This document shows positions 33,972 to 41,506 of a DNA stretch of 64,000 nt, piece by piece. The number at the start of each line of letters is the position of its first letter. Position 1 is the stretch's first letter. Below the pieces are notes generated by a model, which had not been told where the DNA came from, made no database searches, and was given only the letters and a program-made list of their open reading frames with translations. Both the position numbers and the translations under genes were made by a program. The stretch spans positions 1-64,000 of the forward strand of contig NZ_JOAI01000026.1 of NCBI RefSeq assembly GCF_000717715.1. Reading direction: 5' to 3'. The DNA comes from Streptomyces sp. NRRL B-24484 (GTDB taxonomy: Bacteria; Actinomycetota; Actinomycetes; Streptomycetales; Streptomycetaceae).

Positions 33972-34622
33972 TCAGCGCAGCGCGTCGGCGACCTCGGTGG
34001 CCGCCTCGACGACGCGCGGGCCGACCCGCTCGGGCACCAGGCCGTTCAGCATCACGACGCCGACGCTGCCCTCGATGCCGCTGAGGCCGACGAGGGCGGC
34101 CGCGGCACCGCTCGCGCCGGACTGCTCCTCCGCGCGGGTGATCACGAAGCCCTGCTCGGGGCGGCGCTGGTTCGGGAAGCCGCGGGCCTCCAGGATGGCG
34201 CGGCCGGCGGCGCTCTCGTCGAGCGGGTGGCGCAGGCCCGTCCGGTAGGCGACGTGGAAGTCGGTCCAGCTGGGTTCGACCACGGCGACGGCGAGGGCCT
34301 CGTTGCCGTCCACCAGGGTGAGGTGGGCGGTCGCGCCGAGGTCCTCGGCGAGGCTGCGCAGGGCCGGCAGGGCGGCCTCGCGGAGCAGCGGGTGGACGCG
34401 GTGGGCGAGCCGCAGCACGCCGAGGCCGACTCTGGCGCGGCCGCCGATGTCGCGGCGGACGAGGCCGTGCTGTTCCAGGGTGGCCAGCAGTCGGTAGACC
34501 ACGGTGCGGTTGACGGCGAGCCGGGCGGCGAGCTCGGTCACGGTCAGGCCGCGCTCGGAGTCGGCGAGGAGTTTGAGGACCCGGACACCACGGTCCAGGG
34601 TCTGGGAGGTTTCGGCAGTCAC
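33972..34622 (-). CDS. IclR-family transcriptional regulator
   Basis: 216 aa. The N-terminal winged helix is TLDRGVRVLKLLADSERGLTVTELAARLAVNRTVVYRLLATLEQHGLVRR, and the C-terminal IclR effector domain includes AHLTLVDGNEALAVAVVEPS and RHPLDESAAGRAILEARG. The family's usual length is about 250, so the effector domain is compact. GTG at 34622 is chosen over upstream in-frame codons because AAAGGA lies ten bases before it and the domain begins at once. The effector is unknown. Confidence 0.9.
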   Translation of the reverse strand: MTAETSQTLDRGVRVLKLLADSERGLTVTELAARLAVNRTVVYRLLATLEQHGLVRRDIGGRARVGLGVLRLAHRVHPLLREAALPALRSLAEDLGATAHLTLVDGNEALAVAVVEPSWTDFHVAYRTGLRHPLDESAAGRAILEARGFPNQRRPEQGFVITRAEEQSGASGAAAALVGLSGIEGSVGVVMLNGLVPERVGPRVVEAATEVADALR

Positions 34623-34971
34623 GACGCGCAAGTCCTTTCCGCGGCGGGCACCGGCGCCGGCGTGGGGCTCGGGCCGGGACGGAGGTGTCACGCGCAGGTG
34701 GGTGTCCGCGCTGGAGCAGCTGGCTCGGCGCCATCGACGAGGGCACAGCTCCGCGGTGCTCGTCCGGGGTGGGGGTGGTCCTTCGAGCGAGCGTGGGGAG
34801 AAGGTAGTGAACTCCCGGCGGGCTGCGGAAGTAGTTGTCCAAAATTCGGTCATCATCGACGCAAAGTCGAGACGCAAATACGGACATTAAGCCCATATTT
34901 CGGGCCTTGAATGGCTCACGTGTTCGATATCTGACCGGAACCCGGACACGGCGGGTCCCGGACCGGGGCGC
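34623..34971. other. AT-rich intergenic region upstream of the IclR gene
   Basis: 349 bases. The right half (about 34810-34935) is markedly more AT-rich than the surroundings, with stretches such as CCCATATTTCGGG (34890-34902), and probably contains the iclR promoter and operator. No ORF with a start signal is present. Confidence 0.45.
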
Positions 34972-35424
34972 TCAGAGCAGGTTCCGGCCGACCGTCCAGA
35001 GCGCCGCCGCGGCCAGCAGGGCGGCGACGGCGCGGGGGCCGAGGTGCAGCCGCCAGGTGCGGCCGGCCAGGCCGTGCCGCAGCCGGGCGAGGTACCAGGC
35101 GGCGACGAGGGGCAGTGCGAGCAGCAGGGCGGCGTTGTCGTGCCAGGCGGCGGGCAGGTCGCCGTGCAGCAGGTCCCAGGCCATCCGGGTGCCGCCGCAG
35201 CCGGGGCACTGCAGGCCGGTGAGGCGGTGGAACGGGCAGAAGGGCAGCGCCTGCCCGGGCAGGTGGGGATCGCGGGTGTACAGGTACCCGGCGCCGGCGA
35301 GGCCGGCCGCGAGCAGGCCGAGCGGTCCGGCCGCCGGGTGCCGCAGGGCCGCCGTACGACGGCGGACGCCCCCGCCCCCGCTGCTCGCGGGGCGGGGGTG
35401 CCGCCGGATCCGGACCGGACGCAC
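34972..35424 (-). CDS. DUF2752 membrane protein
   Basis: 150 aa with three hydrophobic segments. The DUF2752 signature CPFHRLTGLQCPGCGGTRMAWDLL lies at about 68-91, with the C-P-x-C-G-G-T-R cysteine pair. DUF2752 function is unknown. The GTG start at 35424 is two bases beyond the TM2 gene stop, so translation is probably coupled. These two small membrane genes are commonly neighbours in actinobacteria. Confidence 0.85.
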   Translation of the reverse strand: MRPVRIRRHPRPASSGGGGVRRRTAALRHPAAGPLGLLAAGLAGAGYLYTRDPHLPGQALPFCPFHRLTGLQCPGCGGTRMAWDLLHGDLPAAWHDNAALLLALPLVAAWYLARLRHGLAGRTWRLHLGPRAVAALLAAAALWTVGRNLL

Positions 35425-35426
35425 GG

Positions 35427-35663
35427 TCAGGCGCGCAGCGTGCGGCCCTGGGCGTCGGTGCGGGTGTCGCTGACCAGGAAGAGGATGCCGTCGATCAGGG
35501 CCCAGACGCCGAGACCGCCGCAGGTGAGCAGCTGGGCGACGCCCATGCCGACGTGGCCGGTGTAGAAGCGGCCGATGCCGAAGCCGCCGAGGAAGATCTG
35601 CAGGAGGCCTGCGACGACCTTGGACTTGTCGGACAGCTCGGGGTTCTGGGCGGTGTACGCCAC
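35427..35663 (-). CDS. TM2 domain protein
   Basis: 78 aa, two membrane helices. The TM2 signature VAGLLQIFLGGFGIGRFYTGHVGMGVAQLLTCGG has the G-x-G-x2-R-F-Y turn, and ALIDGILFLV contains the D-x-I element. The function of TM2 proteins in bacteria is unknown. It forms an operon with the DUF2752 gene. The 210 bases upstream (35664-35872) hold no further gene. Confidence 0.9.
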   Translation of the reverse strand: MAYTAQNPELSDKSKVVAGLLQIFLGGFGIGRFYTGHVGMGVAQLLTCGGLGVWALIDGILFLVSDTRTDAQGRTLRA

Positions 35664-35872
35664 GGAGGGGCTCCTCGTCGGGTGCGCGGCCGGCCCGCCG
35701 TACGGGACGGCGAAGTCTCGGCATGTGGGACGGGGCGCCGACCGTCACCTCGCTGAGGTCCTTGTCGGCGCCGGGCACGCGGAAGATTAACGGATCATAT
35801 GACCGCGCGTCTCCACACTTTCTTTGCCAAGTCGGGAGACTCCGCCCGAACCCCCGTCACCCCGAACGGGCG

Positions 35873-37726
35873 TCAGCCCTTCGCCCACTCCCGGATCTTC
35901 GCGATCCGCGCCTTCAGCTGGTTCGCGGTGGCCTGCGCGGTCAGCGGCCCGCCGCACTGCCGGCGCAGCTCGTTGTGGACGGTGCCGTGCGGCTGGTCGG
36001 TGCGGTGGTGCCAGGCCGCGACCAGCGCGTTCAGCTCCTTGCGCAGCTCGCGCAGCTCCTGATGGGTCACCACCGGCCGCTGCTCGGCGGGCAGTTCGAT
36101 CAGGTCGGCCTCCTCGGCCGGCTTGGCCTTGGATCGCTGGATCTGCCGGTGCTGCCGCTTCTGCAGCAGCATCTGCACCTGGTCCGGCTCCAGCAGGCCC
36201 GGGATGCCGAGGTAGTCCTCCTCCTCCTCGCTGCCCGGGTGCGCCTGCATGCCGAACTCCATGGCGTTGTACAGCACCCGGTCGAAGACCGCGTCGCTGC
36301 CCAGCGCCTCGTAGGAGAACTCCTCGCCGCCGCCGTCCGGCCCGTCGTTGGCCTTCTCCGCCTCGGCGAGCAGCCGGTCCTCCTCGTCGAAGAGCCCCTC
36401 GCCCTCCTTCTTCGGCCGGTCGAGGACGTGGTCGCGCTGCAGCTCCATCTCGTTGGCGAAGCCGAGCAGCATCGGGATGGTCGGCAGGAAGACCGAGGCC
36501 GTCTCGCCGCGCTTGCGGGCCCGCACGAAGCGGCCGACGGCCTGCGCGAAGAACAGCGGGGTGGAGATCGAGGTGGCGTACACGCCGACGCACAGCCGGG
36601 GCACGTCGACGCCCTCGGACACCATGCGGACGGCCACCATCCAGCGCGAGGTGCCGGCCGCGTAGTCGGAGATCCGCTGGGAGGCCTCCGCCTCGTCGGA
36701 GAGGACGAGGGTGACCTTCTCGCCGCTGATCTCGCGCAGCAGCTTGGCGTAGGCCCGGGCCACGTTCTGGTCGGTCGCGATGACCAGGCCGCCGGCGTCC
36801 GGGATCGCCTTGCGGACCTCGGTGAGCCGCCGGTCGGCGGCCTGCAGCACGCTCGGGATCCACTCGCCCTGCGGCGCGAGCGCGGTGCGCCAGGCCTGCG
36901 CGATCAGGTCCTTGGTCATCGGCTCGCCGAGCCGGGCCTCCAGCTCGTCGCCGGCCTTGGTCCGCCAGCGCATGTTGCCGCTGTACGAGAGGAAGATCAC
37001 CGGGCGGACGACGTGGTCCGCCAGCGCGTGCCCGTAGCCGTAGGTGTAGTCGGCGACGGACTTGCGCAGCCCGTCGGTGTCCGCCTCGTACGCGACGAAC
37101 GGGATCGGGTTGGTGTCCGAGCGGAACGGCGTACCGGTCAGCGCCAGCCGCCGGGTGGCGGGCTCGAAGGCCTCGAAGCAGGCCTCGCCCCAGGACTTCG
37201 AGTCACCGGCGTGGTGGATCTCGTCCATGATCACGAGGGTCTTGCGGGCCTCCGTGCGGTTGCGGTGCAGCATCGGGTTGACGCCGACGCCCGCGTACGT
37301 GACCACGATGCCCTGGTAGTCCTTGGAGAGCGGGCCCGAGGAGTAGGCCGGGTCCAGCCGGATGCCTATCCGGGCTGCGGCCTCCGCCCACTGCTTCTTC
37401 AGGTGCTCGGTCGGTGCGACGACCGTCACCTGCTGCACCAGGTGGTTGTGCAGCAGGTAGGAGGCCAGGGTCAGGGCGAAGGTCGTCTTGCCGGCGCCCG
37501 GGGTGGCGACCGCCAGGAAGTCGCGCGGCTGCTTCTCGATGTACGAGTCGAGCGCACCCTGCTGCCAGGCGCGGAGCTTGCCGGCCGTGCCCCAGGGAGC
37601 ACGGCCGGGGAAGGCCGGCGACAGGTGGTGCGAGGCGTTCGACGTGCCGGCCGGGCGGACGGACGCGTGCGGCGAGGCAACGTCGGAGAACAGCGGCGAC
37701 ATCGGGGAGGCGGCGGCGGTACTCAC
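35873..37726 (-). CDS. DEAD/DEAH-box superfamily II helicase
   Basis: 617 aa from the GTG of VSTAAASPM (37726, with CCGGAG upstream). Motifs I (VATPGAGKTTFAL), Ia, II (MDEIHHAGD), III (ALTGTPFRSD), V (VRMVSEGVDVPRL) and VI (QAVGRFVRARKRG) are present. This is the type I restriction/UvrB-like ResIII helicase fold (about residues 55-450). The C-terminal 170 residues are charged (SEEEEDYLGIPGLL, HRQIQRSKAKPAEEADLI) and do not match a nuclease. The biological role is unknown; homologues in streptomycetes sit in this same neighbourhood as far as I recall. Confidence 0.9.
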   Translation of the reverse strand: MSTAAASPMSPLFSDVASPHASVRPAGTSNASHHLSPAFPGRAPWGTAGKLRAWQQGALDSYIEKQPRDFLAVATPGAGKTTFALTLASYLLHNHLVQQVTVVAPTEHLKKQWAEAAARIGIRLDPAYSSGPLSKDYQGIVVTYAGVGVNPMLHRNRTEARKTLVIMDEIHHAGDSKSWGEACFEAFEPATRRLALTGTPFRSDTNPIPFVAYEADTDGLRKSVADYTYGYGHALADHVVRPVIFLSYSGNMRWRTKAGDELEARLGEPMTKDLIAQAWRTALAPQGEWIPSVLQAADRRLTEVRKAIPDAGGLVIATDQNVARAYAKLLREISGEKVTLVLSDEAEASQRISDYAAGTSRWMVAVRMVSEGVDVPRLCVGVYATSISTPLFFAQAVGRFVRARKRGETASVFLPTIPMLLGFANEMELQRDHVLDRPKKEGEGLFDEEDRLLAEAEKANDGPDGGGEEFSYEALGSDAVFDRVLYNAMEFGMQAHPGSEEEEDYLGIPGLLEPDQVQMLLQKRQHRQIQRSKAKPAEEADLIELPAEQRPVVTHQELRELRKELNALVAAWHHRTDQPHGTVHNELRRQCGGPLTAQATANQLKARIAKIREWAKG

Positions 37727-37837
37727 GGGCTCCGGAGGGGATCGTCGCAGGTCAGGGCGGTCTTCGCGGCCCCAGCCCGCTGTCGGGCGGTCGTCGGACA
37801 ACCAGCCCAGCCTACCGGGCCGCTCCGGTTCGCCGAC

Positions 37838-38223
37838 TCAGGCTCGACCGCCGTGCAGCGCCCGCAGCCGCTCCGCGATCACCCCGACGTCGGTGACCTC
37901 GCCGGCCGCCACGGCCACCACCAGGTCGTACGCCGCGTCCTGGTCGACCCCGGCCATGTCGGCGCCCGCGAGGTCCAGCAGACGACCGCGCCCATCCACG
38001 CGGTCCGCTTGTTGCCGTCCACCAGGGGGTGGTTCGAGGCCACCGCGTGCAGCAGTGCGGCGGCCTTGTCGAAGACGCCCGGGTGGAACTCCACGCCGAA
38101 CATCCCGGCGGACGGCCGGTGCGCGGCGGAGTCCAGCAGGCCGGGCTCGCGGAGCTCGGCCGGACGGCCCCGGCACGCGAAGGCGGCGAGCTCCAGCAGC
38201 TCGGCGGTCTCCAGGCGGTTCAC
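37838..38223 (-). pseudogene. Doc/Fic-type toxin with apparent frameshift
   Basis: The first ~80 residues (VNRLETAELLELAAFACRG, then GMFGVEFHPGVFDKAAALLHAVASNHPLVDGNKRTAWMGAVV) are a Doc-like Fic domain with the core HPLVDGNKRT that phosphorylates EF-Tu in Doc. After VV at about 37982 the expected continuation LLDLAGADMAGVDQDAAYDLVVAVAAGEVTDVGVIAERL is in another frame, so a single base appears missing. Frame zero stops at 37879, the restored frame at 37838. It could be a real inactivation, a sequencing error, or phase variation. GTG overlaps the antitoxin stop (GTGA). Confidence 0.7.
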
Positions 38224-38399
38224 TCCCCCAGCCTCCTCAGCAGCTCGGCGTGGCACTCGGCGTACTTGGCGCCCAGGCGCCGGATCTCGGCCCGCCGCAG
38301 GTCGGCCTCCCGGCGGTCCTCCTGCGGGTCCGGTGCGTGCGGCGGACGGCCGCGGCCCTCGGGCCGCCGGCCGGCGGTCTGCTCGGCCTGCTCGGTCAT
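38220..38399 (-). CDS. Putative antitoxin partner of the Doc-like toxin
   Basis: 59 aa, very charged (DPQEDRREADLRRAEIRRLGAKYAECHAELLRRLGE), without a clear Phd fold but in the standard antitoxin position: directly upstream of the toxin, with a four-base GTGA overlap. Length and charge fit a small helical antitoxin. ATG at 38399. Assignment rests mainly on context. Confidence 0.55.
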   Translation of the reverse strand: MTEQAEQTAGRRPEGRGRPPHAPDPQEDRREADLRRAEIRRLGAKYAECHAELLRRLGE

Positions 38400-38648
38400 G
38401 CGCCGGGACGCTACCGGCGGCGCGGCCCGGGCCGGTACCGGATTTTCGGCACCGGATCTCGGCACCGGAGTCCGCCGCCGGCCGCCCGACCCCGCGGGTG
38501 ACCGGGCTCACAGCCCCCGCCCGGTAAGGACTGCCGGCCGTCCCACTCTCCCCTCCCGATGGACCGCACCCCGGCCGTCACAGAATCCACACACGTCACA
38601 CGTTCCGCCCGCGAACTTCGGGGCAGGACGACACCGGGAGGAACCGCC

Positions 38649-39086
38649 ATGACAGCTGCGCCCATCGTCGTCGAACAGGTCGTCCAGGCCCGCCTCTACG
38701 TCACCACCCACCGCACCGCCGCGCTCCGGGTGGCCCTGCGCTACCGGTCCGACGACCCGCTGGCCGTCCGGATGGCCTTCCCCGCCGAGTTCTCGCTGGA
38801 CGGCACGCCGCTGCCCGAAGCCCCGCCGGAGGTCGAGTGGGTCTTCGCCCGGTGGCTGCTGGCCGCCGGCCTCGACGCGCCGAGCGGCATCGGCGACGTG
38901 CACCTGCGCCCGGCCGCGGCCGGCCGCACCATGCTGGAGCTGCGCTCCGCCGAGGGCGTGGCCCTACTCCAGTTCGACGGCGACCAGCTGCGGCACTTCC
39001 TCGCGGAGACCCTCCTCGCGGTTCCGGAGGGCGACGAGGCCCTGCTGCTGGACGCCGACCGGGCGCTCGCCGAACTCCTCGGCTGA
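38649..39086 (+). CDS. SsgA-like sporulation/cell-division protein (second)
   Basis: 145 aa SALP-family protein. Segments AALRVALRYRSDDPLAVRMAFPAEF, VEWVFARWLLAAGLDAPSGIGDVHLRP and LQFDGDQLRHFLAETLLAVPEGDE align with the family and with the copy at 24789-25205, but with low identity. The ATG at 38649 has GGGAGG nine bases upstream. Its promoter region contains CACACGTCACACGTTC (about 38590-38605). Monocistronic; it converges with the envelope operon. Confidence 0.88.
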   Translation: MTAAPIVVEQVVQARLYVTTHRTAALRVALRYRSDDPLAVRMAFPAEFSLDGTPLPEAPPEVEWVFARWLLAAGLDAPSGIGDVHLRPAAAGRTMLELRSAEGVALLQFDGDQLRHFLAETLLAVPEGDEALLLDADRALAELLG

Positions 39087-39103
39087 CGGCGGCCCGGGCG
39101 GCC

Positions 39104-40786
39104 TCAGGGGGACAGCTTGCGCATCAGCCGCACCCCCTGCCCCGGGGTCATGTGCGGCAGGTACGCCTTGCCGATCGCCCGGGTGATCGCGGGCAGCGCC
39201 GCCGGGTCCGGGTAGACCATGTACATGGGCCGGTACTCGGGCTGGAACTTCGCCTTGAACGCGAGCAGCGAGCGGAAGCCGTACACCGGTTCCAGGACCT
39301 TGCCCATCCAGTCGAGCATCCGCTGCAGCGCGGTCGGCGGCTCGCCCCCGCGGTCGGAGCGGGCCAGCGGCGCCCCGGAGAGGCTGAGGAACTGGGCGCC
39401 CTCCTCCTTGAAGCCGAGCGCGGCCGAGGCGATCAGGAACTCCATCACCCCGCGGAAGCCCTCCGAGCGGCGGCGCATGAAGTCCAGCGTCCAGCCGACC
39501 GGCTGCCCGGCCGCGTAGACCGGCATCCAGCTGGTCAGCCCGTGCACCGTGCGGTCGCCGTCCACCGCGACGAGCATCCGCACCGCCGGGTCGTCGAGCT
39601 CGGCCAGCCCGCCCAGGGTGAAGCCCATCTCCGGCAGGCCCTTGTCGGAGACCCACTCCTCGGAGATCGAGCGGATCTGGTCGCGGATGCCGATCGGCGC
39701 CTCCCAGTAGGTCCACCACTCGGCGGTGATGCCCTGCTTGCCGGCCTTGTTCAGCGAGGTCCGGATGGACTGCCACTTCTTGCCGGTGAAGGCCAGGTCG
39801 GGCAGCGGCACCACGGTGTCCTCGGCGACCTGCAGCGAACGCCAGCCGAGCTCCTCGGCGGCCTGCTGCGCGTCCGCGGAGACGCTGTAGAAGCACGGCG
39901 TCCAGCCCCGGGCGTCGCAGTACCGGGCGAAGCCCGCGACCGCCCGCCGCCGGGCCTCCGGCTCGCCGAACGGGTCCCCGGTGGTGAGCGCCACCGTGGC
40001 GATCACCCGGTACGGCACCGCGGCCCGGCCGTCCCCGTCGAACCAGTAGTGGTTGCCGTCCCAGGTGGAGATGAAGGACAGCGTCGAGCCGCCGTACTCG
40101 GTGAGCAGCGCCCGGGCCCGGGCCGCGGCCTCGGCGTCCACGTGCCCCACCGGGCGGCGGAAGGCCACCAGCAGCGCGGTCAGCGTCACCGCCCAGAACA
40201 CCAGCCCGACCGCGATCTCCAGGGCCTGCGCGCCGCCGGCGGCGACCGGCCGGTCCGGCAGCAGTTCGTCGTAGGCGGGCGGCAGCAGCACGGAGGGCAG
40301 GCCGGCGGCCAGCCCGGCGGCCGTGGCGGCCGGCTCGTACTGGTCGCGGATCAGCCAGCCGATGCCGACGTACGCGGCGCAGCAGAGCAGCAGGGCGCCG
40401 CCGCCGACCGCGGCCAGCCGGTCGCGCACCCGCGGCGCCGTCCGCTGGTCGAAGCTGCGCCGGGTGACGGCCTGCAGCACCAGCATCGCGACCGGCAGCA
40501 GCAGCGCCTCGCCGACGAGTTCGAAGAGCAGGCCGTTGCCGCCGTCCGCGGCGAAGTCGTCGTAGTTGATAGACAGCAGCCAGCTGAGCAGCCCGACCCA
40601 GGCGAGCTCGGTGAGCATCGTGAGCCACCAGGCGAGGCGCAGTCCGCGGCGCAGCCCCTCGGCGAGGACGAGCAGCAGGACGGGCAGCAGCAGCGCGGCG
40701 CCGCCGGCGACCAGCAGGGCGTAGGGGACGACGCCGGTGGTGATCGGCCAGTCGATCGGGTTCCAGGAGGCGAGGCTGCGGTCCAC
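39104..40786 (-). CDS. MprF-like DUF2156 membrane protein
   Basis: 560 aa. The N-terminal half (about 1-240) has six to seven membrane helices; the C-terminal half is a DUF2156 (phosphatidylglycerol lysyltransferase-type) domain: ATVALTTGDPFGEPEA, GWTPCFYSVSADAQQAAEELGWRSLQVAEDTVV, and later GWTLDFMRRRSEGFRGVMEFLIASAAL. Such proteins transfer an aminoacyl group from tRNA to membrane lipid and so alter surface charge. The donor amino acid is unknown. GTG start at 40786 with GGGGGAG upstream; it follows the sortase gene by 18 bases and closes the operon. Confidence 0.85.
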   Translation of the reverse strand: MDRSLASWNPIDWPITTGVVPYALLVAGGAALLLPVLLLVLAEGLRRGLRLAWWLTMLTELAWVGLLSWLLSINYDDFAADGGNGLLFELVGEALLLPVAMLVLQAVTRRSFDQRTAPRVRDRLAAVGGGALLLCCAAYVGIGWLIRDQYEPAATAAGLAAGLPSVLLPPAYDELLPDRPVAAGGAQALEIAVGLVFWAVTLTALLVAFRRPVGHVDAEAAARARALLTEYGGSTLSFISTWDGNHYWFDGDGRAAVPYRVIATVALTTGDPFGEPEARRRAVAGFARYCDARGWTPCFYSVSADAQQAAEELGWRSLQVAEDTVVPLPDLAFTGKKWQSIRTSLNKAGKQGITAEWWTYWEAPIGIRDQIRSISEEWVSDKGLPEMGFTLGGLAELDDPAVRMLVAVDGDRTVHGLTSWMPVYAAGQPVGWTLDFMRRRSEGFRGVMEFLIASAALGFKEEGAQFLSLSGAPLARSDRGGEPPTALQRMLDWMGKVLEPVYGFRSLLAFKAKFQPEYRPMYMVYPDPAALPAITRAIGKAYLPHMTPGQGVRLMRKLSP

Positions 40787-40804
40787 GGCCTGCTCCCCCG
40801 CCGG

Positions 40805-41506
40805 TCAGGCCGTGGCGGCGCGGACGAGGTGGGCGTAGACGACCACGTTGCCGTCGTAGCCGTGCTGCCGGGTGAAGCCGCCGCCGCAGGTGATCAGCCG
40901 CAGCTGGGCGTTGGGCGAGGCGCCGTAGACCTTCCGGTCGGGGAAGTCCTTCTTCGGGTAGACCTCCACGCCGTCGACGGCGAAGGACGCGGTGGTGCGG
41001 TCGGCGCGGACGACCTCCACCTGGTCGCCGCGGTGCAGGGTGCCGAGCCGGTAGAAGACGGCCGGGCCGTCGGCGGTGTCGACGTGGCCGGCCAGCACGG
41101 CGGTGCCGCTCTCGCCGGGGGCGGTGCCGGCCGCGTACCAGCCGGCCAGGTTGTCGTCGTCCTCGGGCGGCGGCTGCAGCCGGCCGTCGTCGTCGAGCGC
41201 GAGTCCGGTGACGGGGGCGTCGATGCCGGCGCTGCGGATCCGGATCCGGGTCGGCGCGGCGCGGGGCATCGGCGGGGCGACGACCATGGGCAGCCCGAGG
41301 GCGTCGACGCCCTGTTCGGCGGTGGGCAGCGGGGGCAGGATGCGGCCGCCGCCGTGCAGCATCCAGGCGCCGAGCACCAGGGCGGTGCCGGCCGCCAGTG
41401 TGCCCGGCCAGGGGCTCCTGCGCTGTGCGCCCAACCCGTGCTCCCGTCCGTCGGTCCGCCCTGCGCGGCCCGTCTCAAGTGAAGGGCCGTCAGCCGACCG
41501 GGGCAT
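40805..41506 (-). CDS. Class F sortase
   Basis: 233 aa. One N-terminal membrane helix (WPGTLAAGTALVLGAWML) and an extracytoplasmic class F sortase domain with His141 (VLAGHVDT), Cys207 (RLITCGG) and a downstream Arg. RIRIRSAGIDAPVTGLALDDDGRLQPP is the usual class F beginning. Sortases attach LPXTG-type proteins to the wall; no obvious sorting-signal substrate is adjacent. The ATG at 41506 overlaps the preceding membrane protein by 17 bases, so it is cotranscribed and coupled. Confidence 0.9.
   Translation of the reverse strand: MPRSADGPSLETGRAGRTDGREHGLGAQRRSPWPGTLAAGTALVLGAWMLHGGGRILPPLPTAEQGVDALGLPMVVAPPMPRAAPTRIRIRSAGIDAPVTGLALDDDGRLQPPPEDDDNLAGWYAAGTAPGESGTAVLAGHVDTADGPAVFYRLGTLHRGDQVEVVRADRTTASFAVDGVEVYPKKDFPDRKVYGASPNAQLRLITCGGGFTRQHGYDGNVVVYAHLVRAATA

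Noticed and set aside
37838..38223. Programmed ribosomal frameshift in the Doc-like gene
   Set aside because: No slippery heptamer or stimulatory structure is visible at the frame change; a mutation or sequencing error is simpler.
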